Below, piece after piece: positions 7,721-15,749 of a stretch of 64,000 bases of DNA. The translations under genes were made by a program, and so were the position numbers. The stretch spans positions 3,720,001-3,784,000 of the forward strand of contig NZ_CP009285.1 of the NCBI RefSeq assembly GCF_000758665.1. The letters are read 5' to 3'. This DNA is from Paenibacillus borealis. Its GTDB lineage: Bacteria; Bacillota; Bacilli; Paenibacillales; Paenibacillaceae. The notes under the pieces were generated by a model. The model worked only from the letters and a program-made list of their open reading frames with translations. It made no database searches and was not told the origin of the DNA. Position 1 is the first letter of the stretch; every line of letters starts with the position of its first letter.

Positions 7721-8311
7721 ATGCCAAAAAAAGTGAACCATGATGAACGCCGTAATCATCTGGCGGAGGCGGCTTGGCGGATCATCCGGCGTGATGGTCT
7801 GGAAGCTGTATCCGTGCGGAATGTTGCCAGGGAGGCGGGCATGTCGCTGGGATCGCTGCGGCATTATTTTGCCAGCCAATCCGAGCTGCTTGCCTTCTCC
7901 ATGAGACTGGTGAGCGAACGAAGCTACCAGAGAGTTGAGGTCTTTCAATACTCGGGGAATCCCCGGGAGGATGTGGAGAGGTTGATTCATGAATTAATGC
8001 CCATTGATGAAGAGAGGAGAGCGGAAGCGGAGGTCTGGCTGGCTTTTGTCGGACGGGCAGCAGCGGACCCCGCCATACAGGCGCTGAAACAGGAAGTACA
8101 TAACGGGCTGTATAGCGGATTCTGCCAGATGATGGAGTACCTGGATGCGGTGAATCTGTTAAGACAAGACCTGGATCTGGACCGGGAAATCAAAATGCTG
8201 CATGCTCTGGTGGACGGATTGGTCGTTCATAGTGTGATCTATCCTGAGATGGTTACACCGGAAGATATGATTCAGCTGATTTCCAGTCATCTTGATAAGC
8301 TGATGGCTTAA
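7721..8311 (+). CDS. TetR/AcrR-family regulator (PksA/BetI-like C-terminus)
   Basis: A 196-aa regulator. The TetR helix-turn-helix occupies residues 8-55 (HLAEAAWRIIRRDG, then VAREAGMSLGSLRHYF). The C-terminal domain resembles the TetR_C_6 group that includes Bacillus PksA and BetI. No Shine-Dalgarno precedes the ATG, and a perfect TATAAT ends 6 nt upstream, so the mRNA may be leaderless. It is a single-gene unit with its own terminator and no obvious target beside it except the AIM24-like gene downstream, which is convergent. Confidence 0.88.
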   Translation: MPKKVNHDERRNHLAEAAWRIIRRDGLEAVSVRNVAREAGMSLGSLRHYFASQSELLAFSMRLVSERSYQRVEVFQYSGNPREDVERLIHELMPIDEERRAEAEVWLAFVGRAAADPAIQALKQEVHNGLYSGFCQMMEYLDAVNLLRQDLDLDREIKMLHALVDGLVVHSVIYPEMVTPEDMIQLISSHLDKLMA

Positions 8312-8339
8312 ACATCCGGTCCAATGCGGATGAAGTTCC

Positions 8340-8386
8340 AAAAAGATTGAACTTGTGATTTTTCTATTACAGGTTCAATCTTTTTT
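8340..8386. terminator. Bidirectional intrinsic terminator
   Basis: A 15-bp stem beginning AAAAAGATTGAAC, with its complement ending in TTTTTT. T-runs lie on both strands and it sits between convergent genes. Confidence 0.85.
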
Positions 8387-8415
8387 AATCTTCGGAATCG
8401 GCAGACCCACCGCTG

Positions 8416-9096
8416 CTACGGCCGGTTCGGCACGAAGGATTTGATCCAGCTCCCGAAGCTTCCGGGATTGCGGGTCTGTACCAGAACGACGCCTTCGCCG
8501 CGGAACCGGCAGACCAGTGCCTCCCCGCTGGTTAAGCTGTTCAGCCAGCCGGAGGCTGCTTTTTCCACCTTATAATCCATATAATCCGGCCAGGCCACGA
8601 GGTGGCCGTTATCAATGATCATTTCTTCGCCAGGGCCGAGGTTGATGGCGTGAATGGCTCCGAAGGAGGAGAGAAAGACCGTTCCTCTGCCGCTGATTTC
8701 AATGATGAAGAAGCCTTCGCCGGAGAATAAGCCGCGGGTCAGATTCTGCATTTTGGTATTGACCTGAATGCCATGGGTTCCGGCCAGGAAACCATCCTTT
8801 TGCACCATCAGCTTGTACGACCCGTCCAGCTCAATAGCTTGAATATCCCCGATTGCCCCCGGTGAGAGCAGCACTTCACTCTGTCCGCGGGTGGCGGTCA
8901 GCTCCTGGAAGAAGAATTTCTCCCCGCTCAGCATCCGGCCGAGTCCGCGCATAATACCGCCGTCTACCGTTCCTCTCAGCTCCACATTCGGCGACATGGC
9001 GACCATCGCTCCCATTTCCGCCTTCACACTTTCTCCTGACTCCAAGACTACCTTCAGCATGGCAAAAGCGCCGTCATACAGCACATCGTATTTCAT
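8416..9096 (-). CDS. AIM24/TIGR00266-family protein
   Basis: A 226-aa beta-rich protein of the AIM24 family (TIGR00266-like), named after a yeast mitochondrial protein; the bacterial role is unknown. Typical signs are the N-terminal VKAEMGAMVAMSPNVEL, the Gly-rich GGIMRGLGRMLSGEKFFFQ, and repeated beta segments ending GEGVVLVQTRNP. No signal peptide or membrane segment. I use the ATG at 9096 because AGGAGGAGAT lies just upstream; earlier in-frame codons have no such site. Monocistronic and convergent with the TetR gene. Confidence 0.85.
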   Translation of the reverse strand: MKYDVLYDGAFAMLKVVLESGESVKAEMGAMVAMSPNVELRGTVDGGIMRGLGRMLSGEKFFFQELTATRGQSEVLLSPGAIGDIQAIELDGSYKLMVQKDGFLAGTHGIQVNTKMQNLTRGLFSGEGFFIIEISGRGTVFLSSFGAIHAINLGPGEEMIIDNGHLVAWPDYMDYKVEKAASGWLNSLTSGEALVCRFRGEGVVLVQTRNPGSFGSWIKSFVPNRP

Positions 9097-9308
9097 TAAT
9101 ATCTCCTCCTGATTCTGCCTATTCCATTCTAAGTATAATTGATGACTTTCTTCTGCCAGAAGCATGTACCTTGTCCATCAAGAATACTGTAACAAGCTGC
9201 ACCGCTGCAAGCTGAGGACAAGGCAGTGTAAGCTGACCGCAAAGGAATAAACTATTATAGTTAATTATACCGGGCACTGGTGTGGTGATTATGTTAAAAT
9301 TAAACTAA

Positions 9309-9325
9309 CAGTACTGCATGTACTG
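9309..9325. promoter_or_regulatory. Inverted repeat upstream of the small basic protein gene
   Basis: CAGTAC-N5-GTACTG lies 33 bp before the start codon. It is a possible operator, with no regulator assigned. Confidence 0.3.
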
Positions 9326-9357
9326 AATAAGCTTATGACAAAGGAGTGTTGCCGCAT

Positions 9358-9570
9358 ATGGCACGTACACGCACGCAAAAAGCTCTGCTGAAGGCAGAGC
9401 GCTCCGGCACCTGGTGTGCCGAAAGAAACCGCAGGATGAATCAGGATTACGGCGCCATCTCCCAGCATGTACGGATGACACCCGGCAAGCGCCAGCAATT
9501 GAATAAAGTCAAACACAAGGAGCGGATCAATGGTGATGGCGCTCCTTTTGCATGCCGCCTGGTCTCGTGA
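9358..9570 (+). CDS. Small basic protein, YqkK-like
   Basis: A 70-aa, strongly basic protein. Its opening (MARTRTQKALLKAER), conserved Arg/Asn middle (ERNRRMNQDY) and KVKHKER near the end resemble the short uncharacterised Bacillus YqkK-type family. AAAGGAG lies 11 nt before the ATG. The last codons run through a hairpin that looks like the gene's own terminator, so the extra C-terminal residues may be recent. Function unknown. Confidence 0.6.
   Translation: MARTRTQKALLKAERSGTWCAERNRRMNQDYGAISQHVRMTPGKRQQLNKVKHKERINGDGAPFACRLVS
9517..9551 (+). terminator. Intrinsic terminator overlapping the end of the small gene
   Basis: Perfect 8-bp stem AAGGAGCG/CGCTCCTT with a 15-nt loop, followed by TTG. 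It lies inside the coding sequence, 19 bp before the stop codon. Confidence 0.6.
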
Positions 9571-9572
9571 CC

Positions 9573-10391
9573 TTACACCTGCGCCCTGCTATGGATGCGG
9601 TATTGCTTGGGGGACATTCCGAACCGGCTGCGGAATACACGGTGGAAGTACGTATAGTTGGCAAAGCCGCAAGTTTCAGATACATGCTCCAGCGGCATCG
9701 GGCTGAAGGTAATCTTCTCCCTCGCCATATCCAGCCTGACGTCATTTACATATTTCACAATCGTTGTGCCGAACGCCTCTTTGAACAAATGTACCGCGCG
9801 GGAGACGGAAATATCGACATGGCCGGCCACATCCTCCAGATGGAAGGCGTAAGCGGCATGCTCCTCGACATATTGCTTCATCCGGTAGGCGAGATAGGCC
9901 TTGGGTGAAATTGCCGGCTGCTCGGACATCAGCCTGTCAATCTCCATGCAGAGAATCTGCAGATAACAAGCGGAGATATCCGGTGAAGAATCGGATAACC
10001 GGCGCTGCTCCAGCACAAGCTGGCGGAACAGGCCGAGAATATGATCGCTAAGCGGCAGCCGGAGTACAGCGGGGCGATGCTTGCGTCCCCACCATTCTTC
10101 TATCCAGGGCCCGCTGCAGAATATATGATAGTCACCGCTCTCTATCCGCGGTTTGCCGACAGGGTAGACTTCCTTATCGATACTTAAGTAGTAGGGATCG
10201 GTTGGCGCGAACAGCATCAGATTGCCGCTCTCGACAGTAGTGATGACTCCGCCCTCCATGGTCCGGCTGCGCCCTTCGGTCTGGAGGCGCAGCAGATAAT
10301 ACTGGACGCCCTCGCTGCGGGACATATGAAACGGCTTGCGGTGGAAGGAGAATCCGGCGGATAGGATGTGGCAGGCTGCGTTAGGTGTCAT
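9573..10391 (-). CDS. AraC-family transcriptional regulator
   Basis: A 272-aa AraC/XylS regulator. The N-terminal half is a cupin-like effector domain (residues about 15-150). The C-terminal double helix-turn-helix spans about 170-268 (LEDVAGHVDISVSRAVHLFKE, and the signature ending FRSRFGMSPKQYR). TAGGAGGAC lies directly before the ATG. It is divergent from the five-gene sugar operon beginning at 10706 and is its most likely activator, responding to a sugar or sugar acid. Confidence 0.88.
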   Translation of the reverse strand: MTPNAACHILSAGFSFHRKPFHMSRSEGVQYYLLRLQTEGRSRTMEGGVITTVESGNLMLFAPTDPYYLSIDKEVYPVGKPRIESGDYHIFCSGPWIEEWWGRKHRPAVLRLPLSDHILGLFRQLVLEQRRLSDSSPDISACYLQILCMEIDRLMSEQPAISPKAYLAYRMKQYVEEHAAYAFHLEDVAGHVDISVSRAVHLFKEAFGTTIVKYVNDVRLDMAREKITFSPMPLEHVSETCGFANYTYFHRVFRSRFGMSPKQYRIHSRAQV

Positions 10392-10705
10392 GAGTCCTCC
10401 TAGTTTTTTAAATGATAAGCAGATTGTTCATGTTTTAATCATATTATTCATTTTATTATATACGCTTTCATATTACCATGTACCTAAGCAAAAAACATAC
10501 AAATGATGTGGGGGAGGCTTTATTGCGGCTCTGATCGCTACATAGGCAAACTCTGGACGCAGCGGATGGCAGGTAGACAGCTATATTACATCCTATGTTT
10601 ACAGCCCGTTTGTTCAGGTGGAATGCTTGGCATAGGTGCCGGGCAAAGGGCGGTGGCGGCAAGATCAGCCTGACTCTCGGATCAAACTTAGGAGTGAGAG
10701 CAATA
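10392..10705. other. Divergent intergenic region with a long operon leader
   Basis: 314 bp without a gene. The left part is A/T-rich and contains a cre-like site. The right part is G/C-richer and could form hairpins, for example ACATAGG with CCTATGT about 45 nt apart, and GGCA-taggTGCC. No known riboswitch consensus fits well. The AraC binding sites must also lie here, but I cannot point to a convincing direct repeat. Confidence 0.4.
10456..10471 (-). promoter_or_regulatory. Candidate CcpA cre site
   Basis: Read on the minus strand, ATGAAAGCGTATATAA matches the cre consensus WTGNAARCGNWWWCAW at all but one position. It lies between the AraC gene and the sugar operon, where catabolite repression would be expected. 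Confidence 0.45.
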
Positions 10706-11473
10706 ATGTTGAAGGTAGGACTTCAGCTGTATACGCTGAGAGACGAACTGGAACAGGATTTCGAAGGGACAATACGCAAGGTTGCCGAACTGGGCTACAG
10801 CGGTGTGGAATTCTTCCACTATTTCGGCCGTACGGCTGAGCAGGTGAAGGCACTGCTAGAGGAAACGGGGCTCGTTGCTCTCGGAGCACATCGTCCGTAT
10901 GATGTTATGCTGAATGATACGGAACAGGAAATCAGCTTCAATCTGGAGATTGGCAACCGTAATCTGATCGTGCCTTTTCTGACTGAAGAACAGCGTAATT
11001 GGCCTGAAGTGGCTAAGAACCTGCAACGGATCGGCGACAAATGCCGGGCTGGCGGAGCTGTTCTTTCTTATCATAATCATGATTTCGAATTCACGGAGAA
11101 GGTGGGCGGCCTTACTGCTTTTGACTATCTGTTCGAAGAAGTGCCTGCTGACCAGCTTCAAGTGGAAATGGATACATGCTGGGTGTATTTTGGCGGATAT
11201 GATCCGGTAGAATACATCAATAAATACGCAGGACGACTGCCGATCATCCACCTCAAGGACCTGAAGAAACGCGAAGACGGTTCTCCGGAAACTGTTGTAC
11301 TGGGTGAAGGTGAAGTCAATCTGGCTGCCATCATCGAAGCGGCTGCTGCGGCTGGTGTGGAATGGGCAGTGGTTGAACAGGATTATTGCAGCCGTTCACC
11401 GCTTGCCAGTGTAACTGACAGTTTGAACTGGATCACAACATATGCGAAACAAGGAGGAAATATTCATGTCTAA
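10706..11473 (+). CDS. Sugar phosphate isomerase/epimerase-type TIM-barrel protein
   Basis: A 255-aa xylose-isomerase-like TIM barrel (AP endonuclease 2 fold). It has the opening VGLQLYTLRDEL and the metal-ligand strands YHNHDFEF, VEMDTCW, IHLKD and, near the end, VEQDY. Members isomerise or epimerise keto-sugars and inososes. ATG 10706 has TTAGGAGTGAG upstream. Its stop overlaps the start of the next gene by 8 nt, so translation is coupled. It is the first gene of a five-gene operon with two oxidoreductases, a second isomerase and a kinase-like protein. Confidence 0.85.
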   Translation: MLKVGLQLYTLRDELEQDFEGTIRKVAELGYSGVEFFHYFGRTAEQVKALLEETGLVALGAHRPYDVMLNDTEQEISFNLEIGNRNLIVPFLTEEQRNWPEVAKNLQRIGDKCRAGGAVLSYHNHDFEFTEKVGGLTAFDYLFEEVPADQLQVEMDTCWVYFGGYDPVEYINKYAGRLPIIHLKDLKKREDGSPETVVLGEGEVNLAAIIEAAAAAGVEWAVVEQDYCSRSPLASVTDSLNWITTYAKQGGNIHV

Positions 11474-12563
11474 CAAACTCAAAATTGCTATTATCGGTTG
11501 CGGTGGTATCGCAAACGGCAAACATATGCCAAGTCTTTCCCGTCAGGCGGATGCCGAAATGGTGGCATTCTGTGACATCGTAGAAGAACGCGCCCAAGAG
11601 GCTGCTAAGACTTACGGTGCTGAAGGCGCTGCCGTATTCACCGATTTCCGTGAGCTGCTGGCTGCCGGCGGATTCGACATCGTGCATGTATGCACACCAA
11701 ACGACAGCCACTCCGAGATCACTGTGGCCGCCCTCGAAGCCGGCAATCACGTACTGTGCGAGAAGCCGATGGCGAAGACCACTGCCCAGGCGAAGGAAAT
11801 GCTGGATGCCGCCAAGCGCACAGGCAAGAAATTGTCCATTGCCTATCAGAACCGTTTCCGTGCAGACAGTGATTATCTGAAGGGGCTGTGCGAGAGCGGA
11901 GAACTCGGCGATATCTATTACGGTAAGGCTATTGCGCTTCGCCGCCGTGCTGTTCCAACTTGGGGCGTATTCCTGGATGAAGAGAAGCAGGGCGGCGGAC
12001 CGCTGATCGATATCGGTACACATGCACTGGATCTGACGCTCTGGCTGATGGATAACTACAAACCGCGTATGGTTGTAGGCTCCACCTTCCACAAACTGGG
12101 CCAGAAGAAAAATGCGGCGAATGCCTTCGGTCCATGGGATCCGGAACAATTCAAGGTTGAAGATTCCGCATTCGGCTTCATTACAATGGAGAACGGTGCT
12201 ACAATTGTGCTTGAAGCCAGCTGGGCGCTGAATGTGTCTGAATTTGGCGAAGCCAAGACAATGCTCGCCGGTACTGAAGGCGGAGCAGACATGAAGGACG
12301 GCCTGCGTCTGAACGGCGAACGTGCCGGACGCCTGTACGAAACCAAGGTTGATCTTGGATCAGGCGGAGTAGCCTTCTACTCTGGTGCTGCTGAGACTGA
12401 GGCTGACCGTGAAGCGCGTCTGTGGCTTGAAGCGGTAAGAGAAGATAAAGATCCGGTTGTATTGCCGGAGCAGGCTTTTGTTGTTACCCAAATCCTTGAA
12501 GCAGTATATGAATCAGCACGTACCGGACGTGCCGTTTATTTTGACGGAAGTTCTGACAACTAA
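11466..12563 (+). CDS. Gfo/Idh/MocA-family NAD(P)-dependent oxidoreductase (first)
   Basis: A 365-aa oxidoreductase. The N-terminal Rossmann fold starts IAIIGCGGIA and carries the catalytic-Lys motif CEKPMAKT at about residues 95-102. The C-terminal alpha/beta domain contains GGGPLIDIGTHALDL, with the conserved Asp and His of the active site. The family oxidises or reduces sugar hydroxyls using bound or free nicotinamide. AGGAGGAAATATTC precedes the ATG at 11466, which overlaps the upstream stop by 8 nt. The operon mate at 12611 belongs to the same family but is divergent in sequence. Confidence 0.9.
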   Translation: MSNKLKIAIIGCGGIANGKHMPSLSRQADAEMVAFCDIVEERAQEAAKTYGAEGAAVFTDFRELLAAGGFDIVHVCTPNDSHSEITVAALEAGNHVLCEKPMAKTTAQAKEMLDAAKRTGKKLSIAYQNRFRADSDYLKGLCESGELGDIYYGKAIALRRRAVPTWGVFLDEEKQGGGPLIDIGTHALDLTLWLMDNYKPRMVVGSTFHKLGQKKNAANAFGPWDPEQFKVEDSAFGFITMENGATIVLEASWALNVSEFGEAKTMLAGTEGGADMKDGLRLNGERAGRLYETKVDLGSGGVAFYSGAAETEADREARLWLEAVREDKDPVVLPEQAFVVTQILEAVYESARTGRAVYFDGSSDN

Positions 12564-12610
12564 GAGCATCTCCGGTTCACGCGACTATTAGAGAAACAGG
12601 AGTGGAATCC

Positions 12611-13681
12611 ATGAGTTCAATCAAACATACTGTAGTTATCGTTGGTTACGGCGGAATGGGAAGCTATCACACGCAATTAATCAAAGAAAGTGACCGCGTG
12701 ATAGTGAGCGGAGCCTTCGATCTGCTGGAAGACCGGCGCACGTTGGCTGCCGAAGCAGGTTACACCGCTTATTCCAGCTATGAGGAAGTACTGGCAGATC
12801 CGGATGTGGAGATTATTCTGATCGCTACACCGAATGATGTGCACAAGGACATTGCTGTTCGTGCATTTCAAGCCGGCAAGCATGTGGTCTGTGAGAAGCC
12901 GGTGGCCATGTCATCAGCCGAATTTACCGAGATGCAGGCAGCGGCGGATGCTGCCGGGCGTGTGCTGATGGTGCACCAGAACAGACGCTGGGATGAGGAT
13001 TTCCGCGTAATCAAGGAGATGTATGAGAAGGAGACGATTGGATCACTCTTCCAGATCGAATCCCGGGTGCATGGTGCCAACGGGATTCCCGGCGACTGGC
13101 GTCATGTGAAGGCGCAGGGCGGAGGGATGCTGCTGGACTGGGGCGTTCATCTGCTGGATCAGCTGCTGTTCATGATTGACAGCAAGGTCACAAGCGTCAG
13201 CAGCAGTCTGAGCTTTATTCTGGGCAATGATGTAGATGACGGTTTCGAGGCCATCCTGCAGTTTGAGAACGGGATCAAAGCTATCGTTGAAGTCGGGACC
13301 ACCAACTTCATCACGCTGCCAAGATGGTATGTGAAGGGCCTTGAGGGGACAGCTATTATTGAGGACTGGTCTCTGAGAGGAAGAATGGTCACCCGTAACA
13401 ACGCATCCGAAAAAATAGAACCGACACCGATCCGTGCCGGTGTAGGTTTAACCAAGACGATGGCTCCGCCTTCAGAAGGCTCGACAATTACCGAAGACCT
13501 GCCGGCGGCGTCTGAGCTGTCCTCCAGCTTCTATGACAATCTGGCTGCAGTAATCGAAGGTACAGCAGAACCGATTGTCAAGAACGCTGAAGTGCTGCGT
13601 GTGCTTGTTCTGATTGAAGCTATCTTTGAAGCGGCAGAGAAGAATGAGACCATTAAGAATTTCGATATCTACGAAGCATAA
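12611..13681 (+). CDS. Gfo/Idh/MocA-family oxidoreductase (second)
   Basis: A 356-aa protein with a Rossmann opening VVIVGYGGMGSYH, catalytic-Lys motif CEKPVAMS and the C-terminal GGGMLLDWGVHLLDQL with the conserved D and H. ATG 12611 is preferred over the GTG at 12602 because AGGAG lies at 12598-12602. Paired oxidoreductases of this family beside TIM-barrel isomerases occur in glycoside-oxidation clusters such as E. coli ycj, where one enzyme makes a 3-keto sugar and another restores a hydroxyl. That role is inferred from gene order. Confidence 0.9.
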   Translation: MSSIKHTVVIVGYGGMGSYHTQLIKESDRVIVSGAFDLLEDRRTLAAEAGYTAYSSYEEVLADPDVEIILIATPNDVHKDIAVRAFQAGKHVVCEKPVAMSSAEFTEMQAAADAAGRVLMVHQNRRWDEDFRVIKEMYEKETIGSLFQIESRVHGANGIPGDWRHVKAQGGGMLLDWGVHLLDQLLFMIDSKVTSVSSSLSFILGNDVDDGFEAILQFENGIKAIVEVGTTNFITLPRWYVKGLEGTAIIEDWSLRGRMVTRNNASEKIEPTPIRAGVGLTKTMAPPSEGSTITEDLPAASELSSSFYDNLAAVIEGTAEPIVKNAEVLRVLVLIEAIFEAAEKNETIKNFDIYEA

Positions 13682-13720
13682 CAAGATACGAGAACTGATC
13701 AGGGAGAGGTGGCAACATCA

Positions 13721-14689
13721 ATGAAACTTGGAGTATTTATGGTATTGTTCGGCGGCCGCAAGCTGGAGGAAGCGCTGGATTATGTGGCATCCAAAGGGCT
13801 GAAGGCAGTTGAGATCGGCACCGGAGGTTATCCGGGCAACAGCCATTGCGATCCGAAGCTGCTGCTTGAGAATGAAGCAGCACTTAAGGAATTCAAGCAT
13901 GCAGTAGAATCCCGCGGTCTGATCATCAGTGCGCTAAGCTGCCACGGCAACCCGCTTCATCCGCAGAAGGAGCTGGCAGCCAAGGATCATGAGGATTTCG
14001 TGAACACGGTTAAGCTGGCACAGAAGCTGGGTGTTAAGGTTGTGAATACCTTCTCCGGCTGTCCCGGCGATCATGAAGGCGCGAAATATCCGAACTGGCC
14101 GGTTGCGCCATGGCCGAATGATTACCAGGAGATTCTGACCTGGCAGTGGGAGAATAAAGTGATCCCTTACTGGACGGAGCAGGCTGCTTTCGCAACTGAG
14201 CATGATGTGAAGATTGGCCTTGAACTGCACGGAGGATTCTCTGTGCATACTCCAGCCACACTGCTGAGACTAAGAGAAGCTGCAGGGGAAGCCATTGGCG
14301 CGAACCTGGACCCGAGCCATATGTGGTGGCAGGGCATTGATCCGGTACAGGCGATTCATATTCTGGGCCGTGAAGGCGCGATCCATCACTTCCATGCGAA
14401 GGATACCGTGATTGATCCGGTTAATGTCAATAAGCATGGCCTGACGGACATGCAGTCCTATACGAATATGCTTGACCGCGCCTGGCAGTTCCGTTCCGTA
14501 GGCTACGGACATGATGTCAAGGTGTGGGCGGATATGATGAGTGCTCTCCGCCTGGTAGGATACGACTATGTGGTCAGTATCGAACACGAAGACGGCCTGA
14601 TGTCTATTGAGGAAGGCTTCTCCAAAGCTGTAGACAATCTCCGCCAGGTCCTTATTGAAGAGCCTCTTTCCGAGATGTGGTGGGTTTAA
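13721..14689 (+). CDS. Sugar phosphate isomerase/epimerase-type TIM-barrel protein (second)
   Basis: A 322-aa TIM-barrel isomerase of the xylose-isomerase-like superfamily. Metal-binding strands are recognisable: IGLELHGG (Glu), ANLDPSHMWW (Asp, His), HHFHAKD (His) and SIEHED (Glu). It is larger than the first isomerase of the operon and not a close copy of it. ATG 13721 follows GGGAGAGGTGG by 8 nt; an in-frame GTG at 13709 overlaps that site and is unlikely. It probably acts on the keto-sugar made by the upstream oxidoreductases. Confidence 0.88.
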   Translation: MKLGVFMVLFGGRKLEEALDYVASKGLKAVEIGTGGYPGNSHCDPKLLLENEAALKEFKHAVESRGLIISALSCHGNPLHPQKELAAKDHEDFVNTVKLAQKLGVKVVNTFSGCPGDHEGAKYPNWPVAPWPNDYQEILTWQWENKVIPYWTEQAAFATEHDVKIGLELHGGFSVHTPATLLRLREAAGEAIGANLDPSHMWWQGIDPVQAIHILGREGAIHHFHAKDTVIDPVNVNKHGLTDMQSYTNMLDRAWQFRSVGYGHDVKVWADMMSALRLVGYDYVVSIEHEDGLMSIEEGFSKAVDNLRQVLIEEPLSEMWWV

Positions 14690-14692
14690 CAG

Positions 14693-15661
14693 ATGGAGAG
14701 CTTCACCAAGGTCAAGCTGAATGACCGGCAGCTGAGTCTTTTGGCAGCAAGCGCCTTCGGTGCAGATTCAGCGGTTGTGGGCAGCAGAGAGCTGACCGGA
14801 GGTTTTTTTAATACAGGTTATGATCTGGAGCTAAGCGATGGACGTTCGGTCATCCTTAAGGTTGCTCCAGGGCCGGAGACAGCGGTGCTCAGCTATGAGA
14901 AGGATATTATGCGTGCTGAAGTGGAAGCGCTCCGCCTGGTCCGTGCTGCAGGCGGGATTCCTGTGCCGGAAGTCTACAGTTATGATGAGAGCCTGCAGCT
15001 GATTCCATGCCCTTACTTCTTCATGGAGAAGGTCGAGGGGGAGCCGTACAGCGATGTGAAGGAGAGCCTGTCTCCAGAGCAGCGCTCTTCCATCGAGTAT
15101 GAACTCGGGCGGTACCAGCGGCTGATCAATGAGATTAAAGGGCCAGTCTTTGGATTATTCGGTGCGGATCCTGCCGGAGGTGGAACGGCCTGGAGGGAGA
15201 CCTTCAAGGCGATGCTGCTGAATGTGCTTCAGGATGCCGTGAGACTGAATGCCGCGTTACCTGCATCGCTGCCGGAAATTGAGCAGGCGCTCGAAAATTA
15301 CCTGCCGGCGCTGGATGCAGTGACGCAGCCGCGTCTTGTACACTGGGATTTGTGGAACGGTAATATTTTTGTACAGGATGGCAGGATCGTATCCATTATT
15401 GACTGGGAGCGGGCCATGTGGGGCGATGTGCTGCTGGAGTATTATTTCCGGCATTTCGAGAACTCGGAAGCGTTCTATGAAGGGTACGGGACAGCCTTCA
15501 ACAGTCCGGACGAATTGCTGCGGAAGCGGCTGTACGACCTGTATCTGGATCTTATTATGGTTATTGAGTGTTATTCGCGCCAGTATAAGGATGAGAATCA
15601 TGTACGCTGGGCTCACGACAATCTCGCGGAGTCCTGGAAGCTGTTCTCAGCTGTAATCTGA
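14693..15661 (+). CDS. APH-family phosphotransferase (small-molecule kinase)
   Basis: A 322-aa protein with the aminoglycoside-phosphotransferase/choline-kinase fold. It has a nucleotide-loop-like LTGGFFNTGYDL, the catalytic motif VHWDLWNGNIF at about residue 216 and the metal-binding IIDWERAMWGD about 20 residues later. Family members phosphorylate sugars, choline, homoserine and antibiotics. Starting 3 bp after the upstream stop, at the end of a sugar operon, it is more likely a sugar kinase than a resistance gene. Remains of a related gene lie at 16987-17144. Confidence 0.85.
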   Translation: MESFTKVKLNDRQLSLLAASAFGADSAVVGSRELTGGFFNTGYDLELSDGRSVILKVAPGPETAVLSYEKDIMRAEVEALRLVRAAGGIPVPEVYSYDESLQLIPCPYFFMEKVEGEPYSDVKESLSPEQRSSIEYELGRYQRLINEIKGPVFGLFGADPAGGGTAWRETFKAMLLNVLQDAVRLNAALPASLPEIEQALENYLPALDAVTQPRLVHWDLWNGNIFVQDGRIVSIIDWERAMWGDVLLEYYFRHFENSEAFYEGYGTAFNSPDELLRKRLYDLYLDLIMVIECYSRQYKDENHVRWAHDNLAESWKLFSAVI

Positions 15662-15671
15662 CGAGACAAAC

Positions 15672-15705
15672 AGGAGGCCGGTTCTCTTCGGAGATCCGGC
15701 CTCCT
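15672..15705. terminator. Hairpin between convergent genes
   Basis: Perfect stem AGGAGGCCGG/CCGGCCTCCT with an inner CTC-TTCG-GAG. Placed between the sugar operon and convergent fabV; there is little U-tract. Confidence 0.6.
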
Positions 15706-15749
15706 GGCTGTTGTTGAGCACATCAGAACAGATGGATGTCAGTCAGCAC

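Noticed and set aside
10535..10700. Possible c-di-GMP-I riboswitch before the sugar operon (GGCAAAC and GGACGCA words)
   Set aside because: The tetraloop hairpin and receptor spacing of the c-di-GMP aptamer are missing; only short words agree.
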